44,115 nucleotides of DNA, taken from positions 1-44,115 of IMG/VR virus record IMGVR_UViG_3300027668_000031. The stretch is one strand, 5' to 3'. Made by a program: the position numbers and the translations under genes. Shown piece after piece: positions 26,030 to 35,398 of the stretch; positions within the stretch are counted from its first letter, which is position 1; each line of letters begins with the position of its first letter. The DNA is from a virus. The notes under the pieces are model-generated. The model searched no databases. It saw only the letters and a program-made list of their open reading frames with translations, and had not been told where the DNA came from.

Positions 26030-26815
26030 TTATTTAAGTTTTTTCTCTATAGAATTAAAAACCTCAAGTCCTTCGTCAGTTTTAAACCAAGAGGCTAAAG
26101 CTGAATATGGGTGTTCATCAAAAGGAACATTAAATAATTTTCTATTATTACTGCTCCAAGAAAAAGTTCTATTATCTCCAGATAAAGTTAATATACCTTT
26201 CTCAACTGCAATAATACCTAGATTTCTTAATTGTACATTTTGATCAGTTGCTAAATCAGCAAATAATTTTGGATTTCTTTTAGCAAATATTAAAGCATCT
26301 CTTTTGAGTTCTTTATTGCTTATATTACTAACATTACTGCCCATTTCAACTCTCATTATAGCTTCTAAATGATCTATTTCTAAGTTTTGAGCTAAATTTA
26401 AAGCTTCAATTTCCATTTCTATATCCTCAACTTCATCAGAAGCTATTTGTCTAGGATCATGCTCAAAGAACATTTTACCAGCCTGGGGATGTAAACTTAA
26501 AAATTTTTGTAATGTAGTGTTTTGTTTAGATACTTCTAAAAATCCTTTTTGAAAAATAACGTGTTTTAACGTTACAGGACCTTCCTGCTCGTCTACAAAC
26601 ACAGATTTTTGATTAGTAGCGTATCTTAACTCCCTATTATAACCTTCATTTTCGTCAAACCAAAGTAGAGGGTATTTAGATGTATGTCTAACTGGTATAG
26701 AATATGTCAAAGGTTCAAAATTTCCTTTAAGTACATATCTTCTATCTTTTATTTGCCAATTTGCAAATACGTCTTTTTTTTCATTTTTAGCTTTCGCTTT
26801 TGTTTTTGTTTCCAT
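26030..26815 (-). CDS. Conserved virion-region protein, 261 residues
   Basis: The first 15 residues are Lys-rich, and the region around residue 100-150 is strongly acidic and helical (DEVEDIEMEIEALNLAQNLEIDHLEAIM). Near the start is RYVLKGNFEPLTYSIPVRHTSK and later HPQAGKMFFEHDP. From memory, it resembles conserved proteins placed between capsid and connector genes in aquatic Bacteroidota phages. It is isolated between two intrinsic terminators, so it may have its own promoter. A role in the capsid or in maturation is possible but not shown. Confidence 0.55.
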   Translation of the reverse strand: METKTKAKAKNEKKDVFANWQIKDRRYVLKGNFEPLTYSIPVRHTSKYPLLWFDENEGYNRELRYATNQKSVFVDEQEGPVTLKHVIFQKGFLEVSKQNTTLQKFLSLHPQAGKMFFEHDPRQIASDEVEDIEMEIEALNLAQNLEIDHLEAIMRVEMGSNVSNISNKELKRDALIFAKRNPKLFADLATDQNVQLRNLGIIAVEKGILTLSGDNRTFSWSSNNRKLFNVPFDEHPYSALASWFKTDEGLEVFNSIEKKLK

Positions 26816-26841
26816 AATATAATATAATATAATAATTAAAA

Positions 26842-26865
26842 AAGATCCTGCTTTCGCAGGACCTT
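26842..26865 (-). terminator. Intrinsic terminator with GAAA tetraloop
   Basis: On the minus strand a 10-bp stem (AAGGTCCTGC / GCAGGATCTT, one G-U pair) closes a GAAA tetraloop and is followed by a run of U. It lies after the 233-residue decoration candidate and before the 261-residue gene. The GNRA loop and U tract make it a textbook intrinsic terminator. Confidence 0.88.
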
Positions 26866-26879
26866 GTTATTTCTTGTTT

Positions 26880-27581
26880 TTAAACAGAAGGATTCTTACC
26901 ATAACTAATGGATAGAACTTCATACCCAGCAAACCAAACAACTTCTGGTTGTGAGTTCACGGCAGATTCAGCTTTTGCAATAGAGGCTGATAATGTAGCA
27001 ATACAATCAATCATGTCGTTAGCAGCCGTAGGTGCATCGTCAAATTGGATTGTATATCCAGCTATTTCAGATACAGCATTAGTAGCGTCGCCAGTAGTAT
27101 TTACTGTAGATACGAAAATTTGATCAGCAGTAAATGAGGCACCAGATGAATTGGTAATTCTTGAAACACTAGCAATGTCATCTGTAGGTATTAATTGAAA
27201 TTTATCAGAAACAGAGTTTCCTTCAATTGAAACTAACATAGCTGAAGTTATTGCAAACACTATAGCTTCAGAAAAACTAGTTACTCCAGCAGCAGCAGCT
27301 TTTGCAGTTAATGTAACAGTATCACCTACTTTGTATCCTTCACCTGTATTTGATGCGGTTATCGTAAGTGAAAATGTACCACCAGTAAGTACCACTCCAA
27401 ATTCTGCCCCAGTTCCCGTTCCACTAGTTGTTGTAACTCCAGAAGCAACTGTAGTTCCAGCAACTCTAGTTCCACCACCTGTATATCCAGGGGTAGAGCC
27501 TTGAGTACCAACAACTATTGCAGATGAAAGAAAGCTTCTAGCTGGGTTACTTAATAATGGTATTTTTATATAATTACTCAT
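26880..27581 (-). CDS. Capsid decoration / head-fibre candidate with GxGY-type repeats
   Basis: The protein opens MSNYIKIPLLS, like the adjacent 137-residue protein (MSFIKLPL), so the two may share an N-terminal capsid-binding element. Residues about 20-90 are low in charge and rich in Gly, Thr, Val and Ser, and include NTGEGYKVGDTVTLTA, a GxGYxxGD motif also seen in the 178-residue protein encoded at 36702-37238. Such motifs are common in phage decoration and fibre proteins. The C-terminal part looks like a separate alpha/beta domain. It is downstream of the capsid gene and followed by a strong terminator. Confidence 0.6.
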   Translation of the reverse strand: MSNYIKIPLLSNPARSFLSSAIVVGTQGSTPGYTGGGTRVAGTTVASGVTTTSGTGTGAEFGVVLTGGTFSLTITASNTGEGYKVGDTVTLTAKAAAAGVTSFSEAIVFAITSAMLVSIEGNSVSDKFQLIPTDDIASVSRITNSSGASFTADQIFVSTVNTTGDATNAVSEIAGYTIQFDDAPTAANDMIDCIATLSASIAKAESAVNSQPEVVWFAGYEVLSISYGKNPSV

Positions 27582-27595
27582 AATTTTATTTTTAT

Positions 27596-28009
27596 TTATT
27601 TAGATGAAGCAGCTTTTAAAACAGCTCCTTTACTACCAACAGCACCAACAGCAGTTGCTACTTTAAAATCATTAGGAGTAGCTGATGATTTAGCTCCACT
27701 TAATTCAAATAAAGGTACACTTCCTGGTTCTTGGTTTGCTTTAGCTATTAGATCTCTAAGAGCTTGCACATCCGTAGGTTGAACTGGTTTTGAATCAGTT
27801 GCAGCCAAGTAAGTAATAGTCATTCTCAAATACTCATTCGCTGTAGAAGCAGAATTAGTATAGTATATGTGCATAATAGGTCCAGCAGTCGCTGAAGTTC
27901 CATTACTGTCAGCTGCTTCAACGTCATAAACGCCGTCAGCTTTAACCACTACAAAATCAGCACGATTCTGTACACTTGTGCCATTTAATGGCAATTTTAT
28001 AAAACTCAT
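27596..28009 (-). CDS. Capsid-associated protein, decoration candidate, 137 residues
   Basis: This small, Ala/Ser/Thr-rich protein begins MSFIKLPLNG, matching the start of the next gene's product in pattern (IK-hydrophobic-PL). It contains one YTNSASTANEYLRMTITYL beta-like region and a helix near residues 80-95. It is placed directly after the major capsid gene and its terminator. A decoration or cement protein is the simplest reading. An alternative is a head-completion protein. Evidence is position and composition only. Confidence 0.55.
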   Translation of the reverse strand: MSFIKLPLNGTSVQNRADFVVVKADGVYDVEAADSNGTSATAGPIMHIYYTNSASTANEYLRMTITYLAATDSKPVQPTDVQALRDLIAKANQEPGSVPLFELSGAKSSATPNDFKVATAVGAVGSKGAVLKAASSK

Positions 28010-28035
28010 AATTTTTTATTTAAAAGATTAATAAA

Positions 28036-28057
28036 GAGAGTGACAAAGGCCACTCTC
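28036..28057 (-). terminator. Hairpin terminator or attenuator after the major capsid gene
   Basis: A 7-bp perfect stem (GAGAGTG / CACTCTC) with an eight-base loop lies 13 bases after the stop of the capsid gene. On the minus strand it is followed by TTTATTAAT, a broken U tract. This suggests partial termination, letting some transcription pass to the genes after it. Confidence 0.7.
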
Positions 28058-28069
28058 ATTATATAAAAA

Positions 28070-29566
28070 TTACGCAGCTTTGAACAATACAAAATTATTT
28101 GCAGCTTGCGTTACTAAACATCTTTCAGATAAAAAGTGCACAGACATTGCATCTAATCCAGAAGTATAAGCTCCACCTACAGATCCAGTGATCCAAGACT
28201 TGTACCTTCTATCTTCAGTTTCAGAAGCTCTATATCTTACATGTAAGAAAGGACGTCTAATGTTAACACCCATCATTTGGTCATACACAGTTGTAGTTCC
28301 AGCAGGTATCATTACACCATCAATAGCTTTAGATAAACCTCTAGTAGAAGCATCATTTAAGTATTTCCAGTCAGTCTTGTAGAAGTCATAAGAACCTCTT
28401 CTAAAACCTGAAAATCCAAAATTCAACGCCATTTCAGACTCATTGTCAAAAAGACCATAAGAAGCAGAAGCAGTTGAACCGAATCCACTACCAGCCATAG
28501 CGCCAATCATGTCATCAAAATCAAGAGCAGTTGATCTATTTAAGAATAACATATTTTCTTCAATAGCACCTTGCTTATCTAATTGTTGTAGTATAGTATC
28601 AAAATCACCTAACGCACCAGATCCAGGAGCAGCAGCACCAGAAAAACCAGAGTATACATTACCTCTTGCTTCGATAGCAGCAAATAAACCTTCAGATCCA
28701 TTAACTTGAATACCAGTTGATGCAACTGTTCCATCGTACTTGAAATCATAAGCAGCTTTCTCAGATTCAACCATCATCATCTCTAGGTAGTCATCAAATC
28801 TTAATCTTGTTTCAGACTCAGATTTTAAATACCATAAGTATCCAGATGTTCCATCTTCAGTAGCAACTTCAACCCAACCAATTTGTGCAGTATCAGAACC
28901 ATTAATCTCAAAGTGATCTTTAAGAATAACAGGATTGTTACTAAATTGAGTAAAGTTTGGCTGAATAGCACCTTTCATAGATTCAGTACCTTTTCCAAAA
29001 TCAGAACCATAAACAAATAAGCTACATGGTCCAGCAGCTAACGTAGTGTTAACAGTATTACTATCATAAGGAATAGCATCTATATCAGCAGCGTTTCCAG
29101 TGTAAGCAGTACCAGCTGAATTTCCAGATATTGTAGATCCTATAACTAACATTTTTTGTGTGATAAGACCTGTGGCATTATCAGACACTAATATAGTTTG
29201 ACCAGTTCTTATAGCTGGATTAGTAGCCTCAGTGTTAGCCATGTTAATAGTAATTCTACTAGAACCATTTTCACCACCACCTTGAGCGATACTTGTAACA
29301 GCATCGTAAGCTACGTGTAATCTATTTTGTTCAGACCAAATTACTTGATCAGATGTCATAGGCATTTCAGCGCCTACCATTCTCAAGAAACCACCTAAAG
29401 TTCTGTTTCCGTATCTTTCTACCTCTTGCTCATAAAGCTCTGGTAGATATTGTTGTGCAAAATCGTTTTGTCCACCTGTAAAGTCTAAGTAATTAGTCTC
29501 TAAAGCTAACTTTTTTTGAGAAGGCACTATTGATGCAGGAAAACTCCCGCCTGTATTAAAACTCAT
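28070..29566 (-). CDS. Major capsid protein
   Basis: This 498-residue protein would form the icosahedral head. The call rests on order (terminase, portal, acidic scaffold, then this gene), on length and on sequence similar, from memory, to HK97-fold capsid proteins of crAss-like and flavobacterial podoviruses: LAQ-type N-terminal helix (QKKLALETNYLDF), QQYLPELYEQEVERYGNRTLGGFLR and a C-terminal FLHVRYRASETEDRRYKSW. It has an unusually well-separated context, with an A-rich leader upstream (AAATAAATAAAAACTAAAAA) and a terminator right after the stop, which fits high, separate expression. Fold assignment is inferred. Confidence 0.85.
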   Translation of the reverse strand: MSFNTGGSFPASIVPSQKKLALETNYLDFTGGQNDFAQQYLPELYEQEVERYGNRTLGGFLRMVGAEMPMTSDQVIWSEQNRLHVAYDAVTSIAQGGGENGSSRITINMANTEATNPAIRTGQTILVSDNATGLITQKMLVIGSTISGNSAGTAYTGNAADIDAIPYDSNTVNTTLAAGPCSLFVYGSDFGKGTESMKGAIQPNFTQFSNNPVILKDHFEINGSDTAQIGWVEVATEDGTSGYLWYLKSESETRLRFDDYLEMMMVESEKAAYDFKYDGTVASTGIQVNGSEGLFAAIEARGNVYSGFSGAAAPGSGALGDFDTILQQLDKQGAIEENMLFLNRSTALDFDDMIGAMAGSGFGSTASASYGLFDNESEMALNFGFSGFRRGSYDFYKTDWKYLNDASTRGLSKAIDGVMIPAGTTTVYDQMMGVNIRRPFLHVRYRASETEDRRYKSWITGSVGGAYTSGLDAMSVHFLSERCLVTQAANNFVLFKAA

Positions 29567-29582
29567 TTTTTTTAGTTTTTAT

Positions 29583-30713
29583 TTATTTTTTTATTTTTTT
29601 TTGTATTCTCAACTTAGAACTATCAAGTCCACCTGTAATTGCTTTAACTTTAAGTCCATTTATAAAAATATCACCATTAGAACTAGGTCTAGGAGTGTTG
29701 TCTATATTTTTAGATTTAGATATCAAGTCTTTAGTACCATCAGCAACACCCTGTTCATAAAAGTGTTTAGCTATAGTATCAGAATTACTAGCAGTATAAA
29801 GAGCTTTGTGATATGCCTGTACATCAGATATTTGTCCATCTTTATCAAGAAACCTTCTCAAAAAATTATCTAGATTAGACTGATCTTGGCCAACTTTTTC
29901 GTTATTAACTCCATATCTAAAACTTTTCTCTCCTACGTCAAATTTAAAACCTTTAAATTCTTCATCATTAAATAAGTCACTAGTTCTTTTTTGGAATTTT
30001 TCCGAAACAGCTTTGTTCTTTTCTTGTTCTTCGTTGTATCTATTGAAAAAGTCAGTAGCTTTTTTTTGTTCCTGAGTAACGCCCGGTCTCAACTTGATCT
30101 CGTCGTAATATTTACTCTTCGTTTCTTCTAAAAAACTTCTGGCTTTGGCAATTTCTTCTTTACGAGCAACTTGTTTTTTCTTAACTGTTCTCTCGTCATC
30201 AACCTCATCATCAAAATAAAAACTATCTTCTAATATAAAAGATATTTCATCTTGATTTAAATGTGGTTTAGTTTTTTTATAATACTCATTAAGTAACGCT
30301 TCTTCATTTATGTTTTTATAATCAGCATTAAGTCTCACGTAATCTTCTAAAGTACCACCTGTGTCTTTCATAAAACTTACTAGTTTTTCCACGTTATCAG
30401 GTAGATCTACTTTTGGTTCAATTTCTTTTACAGGATCTTTAATTTCTTCTTTAACCTTTTCCTCACTTTTGATTACTTCTTCCATTATAGGTTTTTCATC
30501 AATTTTTTCTTCAGATTTTGTTTCTATTTTTTTTTCTTCAGGTTTTTCATTTAAAACAATTTCTTCTTTTTTTACTTCTTCTTCTTTCTTTGGTTCTTCT
30601 TTTTTAGATAAATCTAATTTAACTACTTCATTAGTGTTTATTGATTTTTTTAATTTTGCAACTTTCTTTTTAATTTTAAAATCACCTTCTTTTTTTACTT
30701 CTTCTTTGTTCAT
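29583..30713 (-). CDS. Capsid scaffold / assembly protein
   Basis: The first 110 residues are an extreme Lys/Glu repeat (KKEEPKKEEEVKKEE and so on), disordered or coiled. A compact helical part follows (VEKLVSFMKDTGGTLEDYVR, NYEYY-like segments), then an acidic region (FYFDDEVDDERT), a long helix and a basic C-terminus (KLRIQKKIKK). This arrangement, between portal and capsid genes, is typical of phage scaffolding proteins that guide procapsid assembly through a basic C-terminal helix. I see no protease domain, so removal of the scaffold must use another route or a protease elsewhere. Confidence 0.75.
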   Translation of the reverse strand: MNKEEVKKEGDFKIKKKVAKLKKSINTNEVVKLDLSKKEEPKKEEEVKKEEIVLNEKPEEKKIETKSEEKIDEKPIMEEVIKSEEKVKEEIKDPVKEIEPKVDLPDNVEKLVSFMKDTGGTLEDYVRLNADYKNINEEALLNEYYKKTKPHLNQDEISFILEDSFYFDDEVDDERTVKKKQVARKEEIAKARSFLEETKSKYYDEIKLRPGVTQEQKKATDFFNRYNEEQEKNKAVSEKFQKRTSDLFNDEEFKGFKFDVGEKSFRYGVNNEKVGQDQSNLDNFLRRFLDKDGQISDVQAYHKALYTASNSDTIAKHFYEQGVADGTKDLISKSKNIDNTPRPSSNGDIFINGLKVKAITGGLDSSKLRIQKKIKK

Positions 30714-30730
30714 AATATATAATATAATAA

Positions 30731-33172
30731 TTAACTAGAACCCATCATCGATTGTGCTAGTTCAATGGGGTTGTTTTCGTCGGCTTCAAAGTCAATTGGC
30801 ATTTCTTGATTTTGTCTTTGTCCGATCATAGCTGACTGTTGAGTTCCAACTATTTTAGCTCTTTTGTCTTTTCTATCTTCAATTTCAGATTCTTTATTAG
30901 TCTCTCTATCTGAAATTACTTGTTCTTTTTGAATCATAGCTTGTGTTTTGACTTGCTCCAACTGCATGTCATAACCAAACTGAACTTCCATGATACCTCT
31001 TTTTATCTCAGCTTCTGCTTGAAGCTTTTGTATATCAAATTCAGATTTACCTTTCTCAATTTGCATTTGAGTCTGCGCTAACGCTTCCTGTTTTTGAACT
31101 TCGGCCATAGCTGCTCTTTCTGAAGCTTCAGCATTTGCATTAGCTTGTGCTTGTATATTAGCTTGTTGAGCTGCTTGGTCTTGTTTAGCTTTTTGTTTTC
31201 TTCTTAATTTTATTAACTGATTAGCTAGTTTTAAATTATGAATTTGTCTAATATCTATAGCGTCTTCTAGAGTTATATTCTGTTGTTGTAAAGCAACTTG
31301 TATGTTTTGTTCTAATTGAGCTTTTTCTTCTTCATCAGGAACTAATTCTAAGAATATTCCAAAGTCGTATAAATGCAAACTAAATATATCCTCTAGTGTG
31401 CCTGTGTTATAAGAACTTATAGAGGATCTTAAAGCCTCATTAGTTAATTCAAATTCTAAAGTATCTGCTATTCTACAAGCTATGTTTTCACATGTTCTAA
31501 TAGTTAAATATAAACTAGCATTTAGTATATGTTTAGTAGCTGTGTTAGAATTGGCTGCAGCTAGTTTCTGTAAACCAACTAATGAGTCTTTATTAGGTTG
31601 ACTGCCGTCTCTAGCTTCATTAAGACCTGTAACATCTCTTATTAACTGTAAATAATATTGATAAGTCTGTATAAGACTTTGTATTTTAGCTTGACCACTA
31701 GAACTAGACAGTTCTTGTATAGGAACTTTACCGTGATTTAAGTCACCATCTTGAGTCATAGATCTACCTACTATACTACCAGTTTGAAAATACATGTTTA
31801 ATGCTTCTTGTGGATTATAAGTTGTTCCATTACCTAGATCTACTTCTGCTAAACCATCTACGTCTACAAAAACACCGTCAGGAACTATTCTAGCTAAAAC
31901 TTGTTGTAGTTTTAAATGAGTTAATTGAATCATGTCAGCAAAACCAGTGACTCTACTAACTAAAGACTCTATTCTGCCCTTGTACATTTTAGGAGCGCAT
32001 ATAGAGTAATTCATATTAACTTTTGTCAAATTAGAATTAGGTCTTGTCATGTTTTTAGACATTTCCCATTTTAACATTTCATCGTGACCTAATATCTTAG
32101 CACCACTATACAAAACTTCTATTGATCTAGAAACTCTATCAAAATTATCTGTTTGTTCAGGATTAAAAGTATCAGGTTTTTCTAAAGCTTTTTCTAAACC
32201 GTTAGCCGTGTGTTTTATTTTAAAAACTTGCTCGCTGAATGTTTTATATTCAAAGTAAAGTACATAAACCATGTTGCCATCATTTCTAGCGTCCATGTTG
32301 TACATCATATTACTATTGCCTGGGTATTTTGATATTCTATTTAAATCTTCTTTTGTTAAATTAGGAAATTGTTTTTTAAGTTCAGCTAGTGTTATAGGTT
32401 TTACTTCACCAACATACCATATGTCTTGGAAGTTTGGATCATCAGTATAAGAATAAACAAGTCTAGATGGATCTACATATTCTATAGTTATACCATTAGC
32501 TCTATTCCAAGAAGTTTTAACAGCACCAATACCTAATATAGTTAAATCCTCATTAAATCTTCTTCTAGCTAATTCATACTTATTAAAATCTAAAACATTG
32601 TTTATAGCTTCTTCTTCTGCTATTTCTATAGACTGCTTGTAATCTAACTGCATATGTAGATTTAATTCCTCTTGGTTTTGAGGTAAATCTTCTGGATTTT
32701 CAGTAGCATATAAGTCTATGTTTAAAGCACTCTTTATATTGCCTAAAAAAGAATCTGCTTGCATGTCTCTTAATATAGATTCTGCATATGAGGTTCTTTT
32801 CTTCAAAGAGGCTGGATCTTGTGCATAAGCTTTTATATCATACAATCTGTCAGACATACCATTAACAACTATATCAACAAATTTTGGTATTATAGGTATA
32901 GGTTTCCAATCTAAATTAAGATATGATAAATCACCATTTATAGATAACTCATCTTTGTATTTTTGAACAGGCTGTTCACCTCTTGCGTAAAGTCTTAATG
33001 TTCTAAAATTATTATAATTATAATTATATCTATTTGTTACTCCACTTCTAGTTCCACTAAACCAATCAGTTTCTATTGCTCTACCGACTTTTCTGCCATA
33101 ATCTAAACTTGCTTTAACTTCATCAGATACAACCTGATCAGGAAAAATACTAAAACTCTCTGTATTTATCAT
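30731..33172 (-). CDS. Portal protein
   Basis: The 813-residue protein would form the dodecameric DNA entry channel of the head. From memory, the segment IPIIPKFVDIVVNGMSDRLY followed by IKAYAQDPAS is characteristic of crAss-like phage portals, and the next block (FNEDLTILGIGAVKTSWN, IEYVDPSRLVYSY) fits portal wing and stem regions. The last 170 residues are Gln/Ala/Glu-rich and helical (QKAKQDQAAQQANIQAQAN), resembling a long barrel helix inside the head. It is encoded immediately after the large terminase gene with no gap. Confidence 0.9.
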   Translation of the reverse strand: MINTESFSIFPDQVVSDEVKASLDYGRKVGRAIETDWFSGTRSGVTNRYNYNYNNFRTLRLYARGEQPVQKYKDELSINGDLSYLNLDWKPIPIIPKFVDIVVNGMSDRLYDIKAYAQDPASLKKRTSYAESILRDMQADSFLGNIKSALNIDLYATENPEDLPQNQEELNLHMQLDYKQSIEIAEEEAINNVLDFNKYELARRRFNEDLTILGIGAVKTSWNRANGITIEYVDPSRLVYSYTDDPNFQDIWYVGEVKPITLAELKKQFPNLTKEDLNRISKYPGNSNMMYNMDARNDGNMVYVLYFEYKTFSEQVFKIKHTANGLEKALEKPDTFNPEQTDNFDRVSRSIEVLYSGAKILGHDEMLKWEMSKNMTRPNSNLTKVNMNYSICAPKMYKGRIESLVSRVTGFADMIQLTHLKLQQVLARIVPDGVFVDVDGLAEVDLGNGTTYNPQEALNMYFQTGSIVGRSMTQDGDLNHGKVPIQELSSSSGQAKIQSLIQTYQYYLQLIRDVTGLNEARDGSQPNKDSLVGLQKLAAANSNTATKHILNASLYLTIRTCENIACRIADTLEFELTNEALRSSISSYNTGTLEDIFSLHLYDFGIFLELVPDEEEKAQLEQNIQVALQQQNITLEDAIDIRQIHNLKLANQLIKLRRKQKAKQDQAAQQANIQAQANANAEASERAAMAEVQKQEALAQTQMQIEKGKSEFDIQKLQAEAEIKRGIMEVQFGYDMQLEQVKTQAMIQKEQVISDRETNKESEIEDRKDKRAKIVGTQQSAMIGQRQNQEMPIDFEADENNPIELAQSMMGSS

Positions 33173-35398
33173 TTACTTAATTATTTGTGAAAAATCTCCT
33201 TGATTATTATATTTTTTAATACCTAAATTAATATTTTTTGTAGTTCTATCTATATTTGGTTTATACTTGTTTTTATTACAAGCCATTATAGCTAGTCCAG
33301 AGCTAATAGAAGCATCATGCTTTGTTCTATCATTGATGTTAAAAGTAGCCCAATCTTCTAAAGTGGGTTGATGAAACATGTCTCCATAATTCTCATCTAT
33401 TTTACCTACGTAATTGCTTATATATGTTTCAATAGCAGCTGCATGAGCTTGCTTAATATCTTCACCTGAATTAGGTATTCCACCAACTTCTTTTTCTGCC
33501 ACAGATAGTTTATTCCATATTTTATCAGGTCTATTTATAGAAAAACCTCTATATCCTCTACGCTTAAAATAATATAACAATCTTGGTTTGTTGTTTTCTG
33601 CTAGTATTGGCATGCCGTAAAATACACAAGCCATTAATACATCTTCAAAAAATATTTCTGCAGTATCAGGTCTAGCTATATATTCTAAGAAAAAATGATT
33701 AGGTGGAGCAGCTTCCATACTAAACTTTGTTAAACCATGTAAAGAACCTTTAGAACCTCTACCATCAACAGTTCCTGATATGTCATAACTATCACAACCA
33801 AAAGCACCTATATGTTCATTAGCAGGGTATTTTTTTCCATCTTTTAATATTACATTATTTTGAAGACTAGAATCAGGAAACCAACTTATGTTGAATCTTC
33901 CATTATTACTAGGTATAAAAATAACTCTAGTATCTTTTACCCCACTTGACCATTGAAAATTACCTTTTGATACTCTTTTAATATTATTAACACCTTCATT
34001 ATAATCTATTTGCTCATATATTTTAACTAAATTAAATAAAGATTCTTTTGTTTCGTCTCTAAATGCGTGTTTTTCAGTTCTTGGAAACTGTCTATAAAAT
34101 TCATTTAAACCATCTTGATCTTCTTTTAAACCTTCAGCTTCATTCTTCCAATGTTCAATTACTCCGATTTCAATAGGCAAACCGTCGATTCCGTATGTTT
34201 TATTTTTTGGCGTAAGAAATACAGGTGATCCATAAGTATCCATGTATCCTTCGTAGTTCCACTCCATAGGGACGAATAAAGAATAGAGTCCAGAAGATGT
34301 TTGTCCGTTTCTATTTCTTTTTGTAACGTCTGAATTTGCGTAAAGTTTTTTGAAGTTGTTTCCACCTTTGTCTAAAGCATTTGAAGTTGAGCCCATCATA
34401 CATTTACCAACTATTTTTCTACCTAGTCTTAATGTGGTTTTAGTAACTCTCCAGTTATTTAATATGTTGTCCGGTCTTTCCCATTTTCCACTTTCATCGT
34501 GAGCTAGTATTTTTAACTTTTCACCATCGTAAGAGTTGTCACCAGTATTTTTCCAGTCAATAGTTGTATCAAGTCCATCAAGTTCTCTTAGTTGCTCATT
34601 ACTTTCAAGCTTTCTTCTAGTAAGTTTCGAAGCTGGGACTCTATAGGCCAACTCTGTTTTAGGACGATCCATACCATCCTGTATCGGTTTGAAGAAAAAC
34701 GGATAGTTAACGGATATTGGTACAACTTTATCTGTGAACATTTTTTTAGCATCTGATCCAGATTTAGACAAAATACCGAATCTGGCATCACTAGATATTG
34801 TGGCTTGATTAACCAATTCCGCTGATGACATAAATGAAAATCCAGACCTTCTGTTTTTAAGGTAGCACATCCCGTAACATCTGTTATCTGCTTTACATGC
34901 TTCCCAAAATATAAAGAATAGTCTATTTGCTTCTCTATAGTCTGGTGCTCCAATGTCGATCTTTGACCATTGCAGATACATGTAATGAGTGCCAGTAATG
35001 TATTTAATAACACCTTTATTATAAAACCAGTAACCTTCTTCTCTTTTAATAAATTCATTATCAATATAGTCGTACCATTTTTCTTTAAACTCACCGTCGT
35101 GTTCTTCCCAGTCAAACCTGCTTTTTATTCTATTTAATTCTTTTGGGTACTCTTCTCTTTGCCAGTATTGATCCTCTTTTTTTTCGCTTCGTTTAAACGG
35201 TTCATTTGCTGCTGGTAAAGCAATCCTGAGATTCTGTATTTCAATGATTTGTCCAATTTGTCCAGTTTTACTTATTACTATGAAATCATAATCAGAGTTA
35301 TAACCATACTCCCATTTTTTTAATCGATTTTGTTTTTTTAATACTTTAGTATTAACAATATCTTTTATTTCTTTCCACAATGTTTGCTCGTAATTCAC
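33173..35398 (-). CDS. terL: Terminase large subunit
   Basis: The enzyme pumps DNA into the head and cuts it. The N-terminal ATPase has an Arg-rich P-loop variant, NRRSGFSFMSSAEL, near residue 185, and a Walker B motif with a catalytic Glu, LKILAHDESGKWE, near residue 300. The C-terminal nuclease begins near residue 535 with GCDSYDISG followed by Asp in TVDGRGS. The missing GKT/S in the P-loop is known in terminases of this type (Arg replaces Lys). At 741 residues it is longer than most, as in crAss-like terminases. Its start overlaps the small upstream gene by ATGA. Confidence 0.92.
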   Translation of the reverse strand: MNYEQTLWKEIKDIVNTKVLKKQNRLKKWEYGYNSDYDFIVISKTGQIGQIIEIQNLRIALPAANEPFKRSEKKEDQYWQREEYPKELNRIKSRFDWEEHDGEFKEKWYDYIDNEFIKREEGYWFYNKGVIKYITGTHYMYLQWSKIDIGAPDYREANRLFFIFWEACKADNRCYGMCYLKNRRSGFSFMSSAELVNQATISSDARFGILSKSGSDAKKMFTDKVVPISVNYPFFFKPIQDGMDRPKTELAYRVPASKLTRRKLESNEQLRELDGLDTTIDWKNTGDNSYDGEKLKILAHDESGKWERPDNILNNWRVTKTTLRLGRKIVGKCMMGSTSNALDKGGNNFKKLYANSDVTKRNRNGQTSSGLYSLFVPMEWNYEGYMDTYGSPVFLTPKNKTYGIDGLPIEIGVIEHWKNEAEGLKEDQDGLNEFYRQFPRTEKHAFRDETKESLFNLVKIYEQIDYNEGVNNIKRVSKGNFQWSSGVKDTRVIFIPSNNGRFNISWFPDSSLQNNVILKDGKKYPANEHIGAFGCDSYDISGTVDGRGSKGSLHGLTKFSMEAAPPNHFFLEYIARPDTAEIFFEDVLMACVFYGMPILAENNKPRLLYYFKRRGYRGFSINRPDKIWNKLSVAEKEVGGIPNSGEDIKQAHAAAIETYISNYVGKIDENYGDMFHQPTLEDWATFNINDRTKHDASISSGLAIMACNKNKYKPNIDRTTKNINLGIKKYNNQGDFSQIIK

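Noticed and set aside
34159-34365. 68-residue minus-strand ORF inside the large terminase gene
   Set aside because: Shadow frame of terL with no start leader of its own.
34588-35115. 175-residue ORF on the minus strand inside the large terminase gene
   Set aside because: It lies wholly within terL in a different frame. The terL frame carries clear ATPase motifs, and this frame has no recognisable family.
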